Of a stretch of DNA of 64,000 nt, positions 18,890-28,161 are shown one piece after another. This DNA comes from Pantoea sp. Ep11b (GTDB taxonomy: Bacteria > Pseudomonadota > Gammaproteobacteria > Enterobacterales > Enterobacteriaceae). The notes under the pieces are model-generated. The model had not been told where the DNA came from. It saw nothing but the letters and a program-made list of their open reading frames with translations, and did not search any database. Location: positions 744,001-808,000 of the forward strand of contig NZ_CP160631.1 in NCBI RefSeq assembly GCF_040783975.1, read 5' to 3'. The number at the start of each line of letters is the position of its first letter. Position 1 is the stretch's first letter. Both the position numbers and the translations under genes were made by a program.

Positions 18890-20332
18890 TCATCCGGCCA
18901 GTTTTGTTGGGGTGATCCCTGCCGGGATCGGACACTGATAAGGCTGCGCGGCGCGTGTATGTTCAAACTCGGCCCGACAGTCAGCCAGCGTCTGCGGATC
19001 CGTCAACAGGGTTAACACCGTGGCTGCCATCACTTTGCCTGCCAGAAACATCCCTTTATGCCCGATGCTGGTGCGGCCCTGCGCCACCAGTTGCCAGGTG
19101 TGCAGCGGCGTGCCAAACGTAAAACAGGGCGCAAAGCACTGTGCGGTGGGTGTCACCCAGCTGACATCGCCGACATCGGTGGAGCCATAAAGCAGTTCAC
19201 GCGTGACGGCATAGGGCGCAACCTCGTCCATAAAGAGCTTATCGCCCAGCCGCTCAGCCCAGGCATAACCGGCTTCGCCACCGATACGGGCCGCATTCAG
19301 CCGGGCATTGCGCAGATCGTCATCGGTCAGAGTGGCACGGAGTTCGGCCGCCAACGCGCGCTCTTCGTCGCTGTAGTCGGGCAGACCAAACTGATGCAAA
19401 TTGCGCTCCATGACCGCTTCCAGCGCACGATTAGGCACGTAGTCTGAGCAGGCTTTGTCAAAACGCACCGTCAGGGTCGTGTCAGTCATCAGTGCGGCAC
19501 CCCTGGCGATGTTAATCACCCGTTCATAAATCGCCTGGGCCTGCGGCAGTTCCGGGGCGCGGATCAGGTAGAGCACCTCCGCGTCGGCCTGCACCACATT
19601 CGGTGAAACGCCGCCGCTGTTGGTGATGGCGTAGTGCACGCGCGCCTCCTGTACGATGTGCTCGCGCAGAAAGTTGGCACCGGTATTCATCAGCGTGACG
19701 GCATCCAGCGCGCTGCGGCCCAGATGGGGAGAGTTGGCGGCATGGGCGGCAACGCCTTTGAAGCTGAACGCCGCCTGAATATTGGCCAGCGTGCGCAGAT
19801 TGAACATGCCGCTGAAACCTTCGGGGTGCCAGGTGACGGCGGCATCCACGTCATCAAACAGCCCTTCACGCACCATAAAGGTTTTGCCCGACCCCCCCTC
19901 TTCGCCGGGGCAGCCATAGAAGCGTACCGTGCCGCCGGTGTGATGCTGCGCCATCCAGGCTTTCACGGCGCAGGCCGCCGCGACGCCCGCCGTGCCGAGC
20001 AGGTTATGCCCGCAGCCATGTCCGTTTCCGTTGGCCTCCAGCGGCTGTGGCCGGGCGCAGCCCGACTGCTGGCTCAGTCCGGCCAGCGCATCGAACTCAC
20101 CGAGAATGGCAATCACCGGCTTGCCGCTGCCCGCGCTGGCGATAAATGCTGTGTCGATACCGCCCACGCCCCGCTCCACAACAAACCCCTCCTGTTCCAG
20201 CGCATCGGCCAGCAGGGCGGAAGAGCGGGTTTCGGCGAAGCGGGTTTCGGGTGTGTCCCAGATCGCGTCGCTCAGCGTGCTGAAGCGGAGCTGATGGCGA
20301 TCGATATAATCGGCAATAAAGGCTTCCATCAT
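18890..20332 (-). CDS. abgB: p-Aminobenzoyl-glutamate hydrolase subunit B
   Basis: M20-family metallopeptidase-like subunit that with AbgA hydrolyses p-aminobenzoyl-glutamate to p-aminobenzoate and glutamate. Its 480 residues match E. coli AbgB (481). Metal-site regions are visible: GNGHGCGHNLLGTAG near 102-116 and GCPGEEGGSGKTF near 140-152. The start overlaps the abgA stop in ATGATG, so two tandem ATG codons are possible and coupling is likely. Context in an abgR/abgABT locus makes the assignment firm. Confidence 0.95.
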   Translation of the reverse strand: MMEAFIADYIDRHQLRFSTLSDAIWDTPETRFAETRSSALLADALEQEGFVVERGVGGIDTAFIASAGSGKPVIAILGEFDALAGLSQQSGCARPQPLEANGNGHGCGHNLLGTAGVAAACAVKAWMAQHHTGGTVRFYGCPGEEGGSGKTFMVREGLFDDVDAAVTWHPEGFSGMFNLRTLANIQAAFSFKGVAAHAANSPHLGRSALDAVTLMNTGANFLREHIVQEARVHYAITNSGGVSPNVVQADAEVLYLIRAPELPQAQAIYERVINIARGAALMTDTTLTVRFDKACSDYVPNRALEAVMERNLHQFGLPDYSDEERALAAELRATLTDDDLRNARLNAARIGGEAGYAWAERLGDKLFMDEVAPYAVTRELLYGSTDVGDVSWVTPTAQCFAPCFTFGTPLHTWQLVAQGRTSIGHKGMFLAGKVMAATVLTLLTDPQTLADCRAEFEHTRAAQPYQCPIPAGITPTKLAG

Positions 20333-21642
20333 CCTGCGCCCCCGAACGCTGCCTGATTCAGGGCGAGGGTGGCCAGCAGCGTGATGGCATCCGGCATCAC
20401 CCGCTCGTCAAAGTCGAATTTCGCATTGTGATGACCCGCTGCCAGCGCACAGCCGAAAATAACGTAGGAGGCCTGACCGCCACGCGCGATGACGCGCTCC
20501 ATCATGCAGGTTGCATCTTCCGAACCTGCCGCCTGCGCTTTACGATCGACCACCGAGCTGAAGAGGCCGAGGGCGTCCGCCTGCTGGTGGATGAAGTCGA
20601 CCCACGGCTGCGTCGGGGTACAGCTGCGTGCCGCGCCCATCAGCGAAACCTCCTGCTCAACGCCATACATCGCCGCTGCGCCCGCAATCACCCGCAGCGC
20701 CTGCTGATAAATATCGTCGTTGACCTCATTGGTCACACCGCGGGTTTCGACTTTCAGCAGGGCGCAGTCGGCCACCACGTTACGACCGGTTCCCGCCTGC
20801 AGCACGCCGACGTTAACCCGTGCCACGCCGCCGCTGTGCTGGGTCAAACCATGCAGCGCCAGCGTCGCCTGAGCTGCGGCCAGCAGGGCATTGCGACCCT
20901 CTTCAGGGCGGCCGCCCGCATGGGCACCGACGCCGGTGAAGCGGACATCCAGCTTGGTGGTGGCAAGGAAGCTGTCGCTGCCGCACACCACTTCACCTGC
21001 CGGAACGCCGGTGCCGATGTGAATCGCGGTGAAGCGCTCAACATCATCGACCACGCCCCGGGTGACCATCGCTTTCGCCCCGCGCACCCCCTCTTCGGCG
21101 GGCTGGAAGATCAGTTTAATGGTGCCGCTGAGCTGATCCTTCATCGCCATCAGCACCGTCGCGAGACCCAGCCCGATGGTGGTGTGACCATCATGCGCGC
21201 AGGCGTGCATCATGCCAGGGTTGCAGGAGGCGAACCCTTCGCGCTGCGGCAGGTGATCGTCGGCCTGGCTTTCGTTGAGATCCAGTGCATCCATATCGAC
21301 GCGAAAGCCCATCACCGGGCCGGGACGCCCGGTTTCCAGCGTTGCCACAATGCCGCAGAATCCGCCGGAAAAGTGGCTGATCCACTGCGGCAGTGCGCCC
21401 TGCTGCAACGCCCGCGCCTCCTGCTGCTTCAGCGTCGCGTCGTCCGGCAAGCCCATCCGCGCATCGGCGTCGATGACGTCACGACCCAGCTTCAGCTGAT
21501 AACCGAGCCTGTGCAGCGCTTCCGCCACGAAGGTGGCAGTACGGAACTCCAGCCAGCCCGATTCGGCATAGTGATGGAAGTCGCGTCGCCACTGTTGCAG
21601 CGTTGGCAGCAGGGCGCTGACGTGCTCTGAAAGGATTTTCAT
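20329..21642 (-). CDS. abgA: p-Aminobenzoyl-glutamate hydrolase subunit A
   Basis: Partner of AbgB in p-aminobenzoyl-glutamate hydrolysis; cytoplasmic M20 peptidase fold. The 437 residues match E. coli AbgA (436). The conserved metal-binding stretch MMHACAHDGHTT lies near 143-154 and LIFQPAEEGVRGAK near 177-190. It is first in the operon and divergent from abgR by 80 bp, which must hold both promoters and the AbgR site. Confidence 0.95.
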   Translation of the reverse strand: MKILSEHVSALLPTLQQWRRDFHHYAESGWLEFRTATFVAEALHRLGYQLKLGRDVIDADARMGLPDDATLKQQEARALQQGALPQWISHFSGGFCGIVATLETGRPGPVMGFRVDMDALDLNESQADDHLPQREGFASCNPGMMHACAHDGHTTIGLGLATVLMAMKDQLSGTIKLIFQPAEEGVRGAKAMVTRGVVDDVERFTAIHIGTGVPAGEVVCGSDSFLATTKLDVRFTGVGAHAGGRPEEGRNALLAAAQATLALHGLTQHSGGVARVNVGVLQAGTGRNVVADCALLKVETRGVTNEVNDDIYQQALRVIAGAAAMYGVEQEVSLMGAARSCTPTQPWVDFIHQQADALGLFSSVVDRKAQAAGSEDATCMMERVIARGGQASYVIFGCALAAGHHNAKFDFDERVMPDAITLLATLALNQAAFGGAG

Positions 21643-21722
21643 CGGCTTTTCCTCGTTGTTGATTTTTTATGCACTGTGTCGAATCTACACAATGGTGCTG
21701 GCGGGCATAAGATGCGAATATC

Positions 21723-22652
21723 TTGCGAATGATAAACAATGGTTATCGGGGAACTATGTCTGCCAACATCAAACTTCATCAGCTGCGCGCTTTCGTTGAC
21801 GTGGCGCGACAGGGCAGTATCCGGGCCGCGAGCCGTCTGTCCGGGCTGTCGCAGCCGGCGTTAACCAAAGCCATTCAGGAGCTGGAGCGAGAGCTGGGGG
21901 CAAAGCTGTTTAACCGCCGTCAGCAGGGCGTCGTGTTAACCGATATCGGTGATAACTTTTTTCGTCATGCCAGCCTGGTGCTGGCAGAGCTGCGGGTCGC
22001 GGAAGAGGATATCCAGCAGCGTCTGGGGCTGGGTGGCGGCCAGGTGAACATCGGGGTGGGCGGCAGCGTGGCGCGCACCATCATGCCGCAGGTGATAAAC
22101 CAGTTTCATCGTGAATATCCGCTGGTGAAGGTGCGCATCGTCGAAGGCCAGCTGGTGTCGATGGTGCATGAGCTGCGTCAGGGCGCGCTTGATTTCACGA
22201 TCAATACCTACGATCAGAGCCATCTCGATCAGGAGCTGATGTATGAGCGGCTCATGGAACGCGAATACAGAGTGGTGGTTCGCAAGGGCCATCCGCTGGA
22301 AAAGGCCCGTTCGCTGGCGGCGTTGCAGCAGGCGGACTGGACGATGCCCACGCCGAAAGGCAGTTATTACCGCCTGCTGCACGATCTGTTTGGCGAGCGC
22401 GGCATGGCGCCCAAAATCGTGGTGACCTGTGAAACCTTTATGGCCTGCACCAGCCTGGTCGCGCAAAGCGATTTCATCAGCATCCTCTCAGTTGACGTCA
22501 TTGACGATCCGATTCTGGGCCAGTCACTGGTGGCGCTGACGCTCGACGATCCCCTGCCGAAAGCGATCTTCTATCTGATTCAGCGGAAAGAGACGACGCT
22601 GACCCCGATGAGCAGTTACATGGCGCAACTCTTCCGCCGGTATTGTCAGTAA
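21723..22652 (+). CDS. abgR: LysR-type regulator of the abg operon
   Basis: A 309-residue LysR protein. The N-terminal winged helix reads HQLRAFVDVARQGSIRAASR (about 14-33) and continues LSGLSQPALTKAIQELE; the rest is the two-lobed effector domain. The first ATG at 21723 gives MRMINNGYRGTMSANIKLHQL; the internal ATG at 21756 (MSANIKLHQL) is the more typical LysR start and may be the real one. Divergent from abgABT, matching the E. coli arrangement, so it most likely activates that operon. Confidence 0.9.
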   Translation: MRMINNGYRGTMSANIKLHQLRAFVDVARQGSIRAASRLSGLSQPALTKAIQELERELGAKLFNRRQQGVVLTDIGDNFFRHASLVLAELRVAEEDIQQRLGLGGGQVNIGVGGSVARTIMPQVINQFHREYPLVKVRIVEGQLVSMVHELRQGALDFTINTYDQSHLDQELMYERLMEREYRVVVRKGHPLEKARSLAALQQADWTMPTPKGSYYRLLHDLFGERGMAPKIVVTCETFMACTSLVAQSDFISILSVDVIDDPILGQSLVALTLDDPLPKAIFYLIQRKETTLTPMSSYMAQLFRRYCQ

Positions 22653-22724
22653 AATCAGCGGGTAAAGGTGATCGTCTACACTCTTAAGGTACTGTAAAAA
22701 TCCAACCGATAAATAGAGGTGAAG

Positions 22725-23162
22725 ATGCAAGTCAGTCCTTATCTGTTTCTCTATGGCCGTTGCGAAGAGGCTATCGACTTTTACCTGCAGGCAACCGGGG
22801 GTGAGCTGCTCGGCAAAATGACGTTCGGAGATATGCCGGACCAGGGTGAGCAGGTCGGTGACCAGTCTGCCGCGCCACAGCCGCCAGAAAAGATCATGCA
22901 TGCGCAGCTGCGCATTGGTGATGGTGAGCTGATGCTGAGCGATGGCGACACCGCGAAGCCGCCCGCGTCTGAACATGCCGGTTATGCGGTCAGCCTTTCC
23001 ACCGATGATGTCGAAGAGGGTAAAGCCTGGTTTGAAAAACTGTCAGCAGGCGGCAAAGTAACGACGCCGTGGCAGGAGACCTTCTGGTCAGACGGCTTCG
23101 CCATGTTTATCGACAAGTTCAACATTCCCTGGCGTATCAACGTCGAGAAGTCGCAGGACTGA
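22725..23162 (+). CDS. VOC-family protein, YjdN/PhnB-like
   Basis: A 145-residue cytoplasmic protein of the vicinal oxygen chelate fold in the YjdN (PhnB) group. It shows SPYLFLYGRCEEAIDFYLQ at 4-22 and the C-terminal WSDGFAMFIDKFNIPWRIN typical of that group. The start is ATG at 22725 behind AGAGG; a GTG two codons earlier lies inside the ribosome-binding site. Members are often annotated as 3-demethylubiquinone methyltransferase-like, but none of that chemistry is established. It is monocistronic and convergent with tsx; function unknown. Confidence 0.82.
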   Translation: MQVSPYLFLYGRCEEAIDFYLQATGGELLGKMTFGDMPDQGEQVGDQSAAPQPPEKIMHAQLRIGDGELMLSDGDTAKPPASEHAGYAVSLSTDDVEEGKAWFEKLSAGGKVTTPWQETFWSDGFAMFIDKFNIPWRINVEKSQD

Positions 23163-23204
23163 TTGCCGTAAACGGGTGGCGCTTATCTGCAAGGCCTGAA
23201 AACA

Positions 23205-23244
23205 GACGCGCTGACCGGGAAGCTCAATTCCCGGTCAGCGCGTC
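23205..23244. terminator. 17-bp perfect hairpin between convergent genes
   Basis: Arms at 23205-23221 and 23228-23244 are exact inverted complements enclosing the loop GCTCAA. It lies between the VOC gene and tsx, 36 bp from the tsx stop. There is no T-tract on either strand, so it may act as an mRNA 3'-end stabiliser or a weak bidirectional terminator. Confidence 0.6.
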
Positions 23245-23280
23245 GGTATGTCGGACGGCACACTGCGCCGCCCGCGCTTA

Positions 23281-24147
23281 TCAGAAGTTGTAACCCGCCA
23301 CCAGGTAGTAACCCCAGCCGGTTGATTTCACTTCAAACGGGCCCTTGCCGAAGTTCAGCTCCTGACCATCAGCCCACTGGCCGCCGTTGTGGAAATAACG
23401 AGCCACCGCAGAGATATGCCAGTGATCGTAACCCAGTGACAGAATGTGGCTGGAGGCGATGGAGTTGCTGGTACGTGATGCACCCCCTTTCTCATTCAGA
23501 TCAGAGCCCCAGTCGAAGTTGGTGAAGCCGACATAGCCCAGGTTACCGCCCCACAGCGTGGTGATAGGCACGAAGTATTTCACCTTGAAGCGATAGCCAT
23601 CCCAGCTGTTTTCGTTCGCCGCACCGTAGTTTTCCCACTGGTATTTCGCGTAAACGTTCAGCGACAGGCCGACATCGCTGTGCGTATCAATATCGGTGCC
23701 CAGGCCCATGTACCAGGTATTCTGGCGATTATCGCTGTTGCGGCCCATGTCGTAGATGTAGTTGTTCGCGAAGTACCACTCTTTGAACGGGCCAAAGGCC
23801 AGGCTGGTGCCGGTCAGCTTATCGATAGAGAAGCGCGGTTCGATTTCCATAAACATCGGTGAACCGTGGTCGAACACGCCGTTGGCGTTGCTGTTGCCCA
23901 CGCCAAAGAAGTTAGGCACGTCGAGGTAGCCGTAAAAATCGAACCACTCTTTCTTCGCAAACGCTTCATATTCCAGATAAACGTCGTTATTGAACTGCGG
24001 TCCGAAGCGGGTGTGGTAACTGCCTACCACGTTAACGCTCTGATGCCACCAGTCTGAAACATACTGCGGATCGCTTTCAGCGGCCTGCGCAGCACCGGTC
24101 AGTGAACATGCCAGCGCGGCACCCGCTATCAACGTTTTAAATTTCAT
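23281..24147 (-). CDS. tsx: Nucleoside-specific outer membrane channel Tsx
   Basis: Outer-membrane beta-barrel letting nucleosides diffuse in; in E. coli also a phage T6 and colicin K receptor. The start used is ATG at 24147, giving a good signal peptide ([22 protein letters not shown]); in-frame ATGs at 24153 and 24162 are alternatives and none has a strong ribosome-binding site. The mature protein follows E. coli Tsx closely: [37 protein letters not shown], and the terminal aromatic GYNF of a barrel protein. The upstream region has a perfect CRP site. Confidence 0.95.
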   Translation of the reverse strand: MKFKTLIAGAALACSLTGAAQAAESDPQYVSDWWHQSVNVVGSYHTRFGPQFNNDVYLEYEAFAKKEWFDFYGYLDVPNFFGVGNSNANGVFDHGSPMFMEIEPRFSIDKLTGTSLAFGPFKEWYFANNYIYDMGRNSDNRQNTWYMGLGTDIDTHSDVGLSLNVYAKYQWENYGAANENSWDGYRFKVKYFVPITTLWGGNLGYVGFTNFDWGSDLNEKGGASRTSNSIASSHILSLGYDHWHISAVARYFHNGGQWADGQELNFGKGPFEVKSTGWGYYLVAGYNF

Positions 24148-24337
24148 TATCATCAGCCACATGCTTTTGACCGCCGCCCAGCAGAGGCAGTCAGAGAGAT
24201 ATCGGTCCCCTGGAGGGGAATAAGAGGTTCAGCAAAAACAGCCGTTTTCAGCCCGCGTAGCGTGCCTGTAACAGTTCGATAGAAAATAGATTTTGCTCAC
24301 GTTTGTCAAAAAGTGTTGCATTACAATTCAGCTAAAT

Positions 24338-24353
24338 TGTGATTTGCTTCACA
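24338..24353. promoter_or_regulatory. Perfect CRP site upstream of tsx
   Basis: TGTGA-TTTGCT-TCACA matches all ten conserved CRP positions, within the wider near-palindrome AATTGTGA...TCACAATA. It lies about 190 bp before the tsx start. E. coli tsx is controlled by CRP together with CytR, which fits; a CytR site was not identified. Confidence 0.8.
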
Positions 24354-24422
24354 ATAATGACCAGGATCGAACGGAACCAGGCAACCGTTTACGTTGTCTG
24401 GTTCGTGATCAAACGGGCGGGA

Positions 24423-25778
24423 TCAGGGAAGGGTGACGCGAACCTGCAAACCACAAACGGTACCCTGTGGCGACAGGCAGTTGGAAAGGGCGACCTGCAT
24501 CTGGTACTTCTGCGCGACGTTGCGCACGATCGATAATCCCAGACCGCTGCCCTGCGCTTTAACGTCAGGCGAACGGGTAAAACGATCGAATGCGCGGTCG
24601 ATGAAAGCGTCCGGCATCCCCATGCCGTTATCGACGATATCGACCACCGTTCTGCCCGCGACCCGATGCAGCAGAACATCCACCAGGCTGCCTTCCGGGG
24701 TATGCAGCATGGCGTTGCCAATCAGGTTGTCGAACAGGCTGCGCAGCTCGGAGCGGCTGGCCTGCAGGCGATACTGTGTGGAGCCGTTAAAGCCAATATC
24801 GATGCCACGTTTATCCGCCACCACCATCAGCTGCTCGATGCTCTCCTTCAGCAGTTCGTCCAGTTCGATATGTTCAACGCTGGCGATGACACTCTGGTCA
24901 TCCTGGCGGGAGACGTTAAGCAACTGCGTAACCAGATGACGGGTGCGCGTAACGCCCGCTTCCAGCTGACTGAACTGCCGGCTCGCCTCGCCGGGCTGAA
25001 TATGCTGGCGCAGGTTCTCCAGCTGCAGCGTCACGGCGGTCACCGGCGTGCGCAGCTCATGGGCGGCATCCTCCAGAAACTGACGCTGGGACGACCAGGC
25101 GTCGCGCAGCTTGCTCAGCAGCGAGTTATAGGCTGCCACCAGCGGCAGGATCTCATCCGGTAAGCCTTCCGGTGAGACGATATGCGGATGATGGGTCTCC
25201 TGTGCCGCGATCTGCCGCGACGCGACCTGCAGATCCCGCGTGATCTTCCTGACTACCAGCCAGATCACCAGCAGCGAAAGCGGCATCATCAGGATCATCG
25301 GCACGATCGCCGACAGCGCGCGCTTAACCATCGAGGCCTTCATGTAGCTGAGGTTGTGCATAACCTGAATGGTCCTGATCTCACTGCCTGGCATCCCCGG
25401 CCGGGTGTAGATGCGCCATTCGCAGTCGTCGCAATGGCCCACATAGACATCGCGATAGCCGCGCTGATTCTGCAGCGGCGCCGCCAGTTCCGGCCATGAG
25501 CTGGCCCGCAGCTGGCCCCGATCGTCCCACAACTGGACGACAAAGGCGCTTTTCGCCTTATCCGGCGCGATAAGCATCGGCATCAGGGCGGGCATCTGTT
25601 TATTGGTGGACCAGGCATCGGCGATTTTCGCCAGCTGATCGTCCTTCATGGTGCCGACCATATCGCCGTAGCAGCTGAAGAAATACCAGGTCACGCCGCC
25701 GATCATCAGCAGATGAATCATCAGCAGCGTAGAGAGTAATTTATTGCGCAGAGAGCGCATAAACGCGAAGGGTTTCAT
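24423..25778 (-). CDS. Sensor histidine kinase, QseC-like
   Basis: Inner-membrane sensor of a two-component system, 451 residues. A transmembrane helix near 15-35 and another near 160-182 bracket a periplasmic sensor containing the pair CDDC. A HAMP-like linker follows, then the dimerisation box with the phosphorylated histidine in FLEDAAHELRTPVTAV (about 238-253) and the ATPase N, G1 and G2 boxes (NLIGNAMLHT, VVDIVDNGMGMP, GSGLGLSIVRN). It overlaps its response regulator by 4 bp. Architecture and partner resemble QseC, but the periplasmic part is divergent and the signal is unknown. Confidence 0.88.
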   Translation of the reverse strand: MKPFAFMRSLRNKLLSTLLMIHLLMIGGVTWYFFSCYGDMVGTMKDDQLAKIADAWSTNKQMPALMPMLIAPDKAKSAFVVQLWDDRGQLRASSWPELAAPLQNQRGYRDVYVGHCDDCEWRIYTRPGMPGSEIRTIQVMHNLSYMKASMVKRALSAIVPMILMMPLSLLVIWLVVRKITRDLQVASRQIAAQETHHPHIVSPEGLPDEILPLVAAYNSLLSKLRDAWSSQRQFLEDAAHELRTPVTAVTLQLENLRQHIQPGEASRQFSQLEAGVTRTRHLVTQLLNVSRQDDQSVIASVEHIELDELLKESIEQLMVVADKRGIDIGFNGSTQYRLQASRSELRSLFDNLIGNAMLHTPEGSLVDVLLHRVAGRTVVDIVDNGMGMPDAFIDRAFDRFTRSPDVKAQGSGLGLSIVRNVAQKYQMQVALSNCLSPQGTVCGLQVRVTLP

Positions 25779-26434
25779 ATTGCCGGTACCCGCCAGCCCA
25801 GCCCGCGCACGTTGCGGATCACATCATTGTCGAGCTTGCGCCGCATGCCGTGAATCAGCACATCCACGGCGTTGCTGCTGACCTCATCGCCCCAGCCGTA
25901 GATGCGGTTTTCCAGCTGCTCTCGCGACAGGATCGCGCCCGGCCGTTCCAGCAGTGCGTAGAGCAGGGCATATTCCCGCGCGGTAAGCTGTTCGCGCTGG
26001 CCTTTGTAGAGCACCTCGCGGGTCATCATATCCAGCTGGACATCGCCGCTGCCCAGTACCGAGTCCGCAGCGCCGTGGCTGCGTCGGGTAATGGCACGCA
26101 TCCGGGCCATCACTTCCTGTAAATCGAAGGGTTTGAGCAGGTAGTCATCAGCGCCGCTGTCGAGCCCCTGTATCCGCTGCGCCACCGTGTCGCGTGCGGT
26201 CAGGATCAGCACCGGCGTGGCATCGCCGCGTCCGCGCGCCCGGCGCAGCACCTGCAGGCCATCATCGCGGGGTAAGCCGAGATCCAGCAGCACACAGCTG
26301 TAGCCGCCTTCGCTCCACGCATTCTGGGCGTAGACGCCATCACGCACCCAGTCCACCGACCAGCCTGCGCCCTCCAGTGCCTGCTGAAGGTTCGCGCCGA
26401 TCATTTCATCATCTTCAACCAGTAATACGCGCAT
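25775..26434 (-). CDS. OmpR-family response regulator, QseB-like
   Basis: Response regulator with an N-terminal receiver (acidic pocket VEDDE near 6-10, phosphorylated Asp in LLDLGLP near 51, Lys in LLKPFD near 101) and an OmpR-type winged helix (about 125-219, with SSNAVDVLIHGMRRKL). ATG at 26434 is chosen because GGAG lies 8-10 nt before it; a TTG 18 nt upstream in frame lies inside that site. It is translated first and overlaps the kinase. Tandem 11-bp-phased repeats upstream of the neighbouring MarA-like gene are a plausible target. Confidence 0.88.
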   Translation of the reverse strand: MRVLLVEDDEMIGANLQQALEGAGWSVDWVRDGVYAQNAWSEGGYSCVLLDLGLPRDDGLQVLRRARGRGDATPVLILTARDTVAQRIQGLDSGADDYLLKPFDLQEVMARMRAITRRSHGAADSVLGSGDVQLDMMTREVLYKGQREQLTAREYALLYALLERPGAILSREQLENRIYGWGDEVSSNAVDVLIHGMRRKLDNDVIRNVRGLGWRVPAI

Positions 26435-26644
26435 GGCTGATCTCCTCTGCAAAGATGGAAGAGAGTGTACTCATCAATTGTTAGGTCAGAATTATCCGCC
26501 GTCGACATCCTTTGTGCTATCAACGCATTCCCGGATTCAGCCGTTATCTGATCGATAACGCTGGCCGCTTGCGTCACCGGCCAGACGGTGATGTACGGGA
26601 GGCTCATCCTCCTGCTGCCCCTTTTCCTGTGCGCTTCTGCCGTT

Positions 26645-26673
26645 GCTAATTCTGCGCTAATTTTCTGCTAATT
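26645..26673 (+). repeat. Three GCTAATT repeats phased at 11 bp
   Basis: GCTAATT occurs exactly at 26645-26651, 26656-26662 and 26667-26673, each start 11 bp after the last. Direct half-sites spaced by one helical turn are the usual DNA target of OmpR-family regulators such as PhoB and PmrA. The set lies 62-90 bp before the MarA-like start and about 210 bp from the response regulator start. A TAGAGT -10-like box at 26694-26699 would leave the repeats in the -35 zone, as in activated promoters. Confidence 0.65.
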
Positions 26674-26734
26674 AAGGGATAAATTTTAGCGGGTAGAGTG
26701 GTTCCACTGCACATCAGCATCAACGGGAGGAACC

Positions 26735-27103
26735 ATGAATCAGCGCGAGTTTATTCGGAGTCTGCTGGACTGGATTGAAAACAACTTAGGACACGATCTG
26801 CATCTGGATGAGGTGGCGCGCCGCTCAGGCTATTCGCGCTGGCATCTGCAACGCCTGTTCCGCCAGCATACCGGCTTTTCACTGGCAGAATATATCCGTC
26901 AGCGCCGTCTGACCGAGTCTGCACTTACGCTGCTGAGCAGCAACGAAGCGATACTGCAGGTGGCGATGAACTACGGCTTCGATACCCAGCAGGCCTACAC
27001 CCGCACTTTTAAAAACTACTTTATGATGACGCCGGGTCAGTTGCGTCGTCAGCGTCGCGTTGAGCCTGATCGGCTGCTGTTTCCTCTGGCGATGGCCAGT
27101 TGA
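26735..27103 (+). CDS. MarA/SoxS/Rob-type AraC activator
   Basis: A compact 122-residue regulator consisting of little more than two AraC helix-turn-helix motifs, as in MarA (127) and SoxS (107). It reads LLDWIENNLGHDLHLDEVAR at 10-29, GYSRWHLQRLFRQHTGFSL at 32-50 and the second motif AMNYGFDTQQAYTRTFKNYF at 77-96. Such activators turn on efflux and stress genes from mar boxes and need no ligand, so their own synthesis is what is regulated. No repressor of the MarR or RamR type is adjacent. The phased repeats upstream suggest two-component control. Confidence 0.88.
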   Translation: MNQREFIRSLLDWIENNLGHDLHLDEVARRSGYSRWHLQRLFRQHTGFSLAEYIRQRRLTESALTLLSSNEAILQVAMNYGFDTQQAYTRTFKNYFMMTPGQLRRQRRVEPDRLLFPLAMAS

Positions 27104-27264
27104 GGCCCATCAGACCTTCCCGTCACCCTCTTCAGACGGGAAGGCCGGCCCGCCTTCTCCACGCCTTTCGCTGCCTCCCGCCTTTTTTACCCTTCAGCCG
27201 CCGTGACGCCATACGGACGTGATAGCTTGTTGCCAGTATCTCATTCCGACTGGAGTCAGGAAAT

Positions 27265-28161
27265 ATGGAAAACGGCGCGAATTTAACCGCCATGCTGGTT
27301 TTTGCTCGTGTTGTGGAATTACAGAGCTTCAGTGAGGCTGCTCGCGCGCTGGGCTGGTCCAAATCCCATGTCAGCCGGGAGATTGCCCGGCTGGAACTGC
27401 GGCTCGGTATCCGGCTGCTGCAGCGTACGACCCGGCGGCTGGCGCTGACCGAGCTGGGTCAGGCGTACTATCCCTACTGTGTGCGGATGCTGGCCGAAGT
27501 TCAGCGCGCCGAAACCTTTGTCCAGCAGCTGCATCAGCAGCCCGCGGGTCATCTCCGGCTACAGGCACCCGTGACCTTCGGCTGCCAGTGTGTGGTGCCG
27601 GTGCTTAATCGCTTTCTGCGCCGCCATCTGCATATCAACGTCGATCTCGATCTGACCGATCGCAATCACGATCGGCTCGACGATCAGACCGATCTGGCGA
27701 TTGTGATCCGATCCCGATCGCCACAGCAGGGCCATTTCCGGGTGCTGAGCGAGATCGAGTGGGGACTCTATGCCGCGCCCGCTTACCTGTCGCAGCGACC
27801 CGCCATCACGCACCCGGAGATGCTGCCGCGCCACGACCTGCTGCTGTTTCATGGCCCGGCGCACACTGCGGCGTTGCCGTTCCGCCGCGATAAGCAGCGG
27901 CTGGCGCTGGATGTACGCAGCCGGTTTCGGGCCAACAACAGCATGGCACTGCTGAATGCGGCGCTGGCGGGCAGCGGCATTGCTTATCTGCCTTCCTACA
28001 TGGCGCAGGAGGCGGTCGCGCGCGGCGAGATCCAGCAACTGCTGCCGGCGTGGCAGATGGACCGGCTGCAGAGTTATCTGCTGCTGCACGATGCCTGTGA
28101 AACGGCGTCGCCGGTCACGCTGCTGTGCGATGCTCTGATCGCGGCGCTGAATCCGCGCTGA
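27265..28161 (+). CDS. LysR-family regulator
   Basis: A 298-residue LysR protein of the PecT/CrgA-like group. The N-terminal winged helix includes LVFARVVELQSFSEAARALG, then RTTRRLALTELGQAYY; the effector domain begins near 90. AGGAAAT precedes the ATG. It is followed in the same direction by an MFS exporter after a strong hairpin, so it may control itself and that gene. Effector unknown. Confidence 0.86.
   Translation: MENGANLTAMLVFARVVELQSFSEAARALGWSKSHVSREIARLELRLGIRLLQRTTRRLALTELGQAYYPYCVRMLAEVQRAETFVQQLHQQPAGHLRLQAPVTFGCQCVVPVLNRFLRRHLHINVDLDLTDRNHDRLDDQTDLAIVIRSRSPQQGHFRVLSEIEWGLYAAPAYLSQRPAITHPEMLPRHDLLLFHGPAHTAALPFRRDKQRLALDVRSRFRANNSMALLNAALAGSGIAYLPSYMAQEAVARGEIQQLLPAWQMDRLQSYLLLHDACETASPVTLLCDALIAALNPR

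Noticed and set aside
20428-21630. 400-codon plus-strand open frame
   Set aside because: It runs exactly opposite abgA and arises from the codon bias of that gene; the arginine- and histidine-rich translation has no domain pattern.
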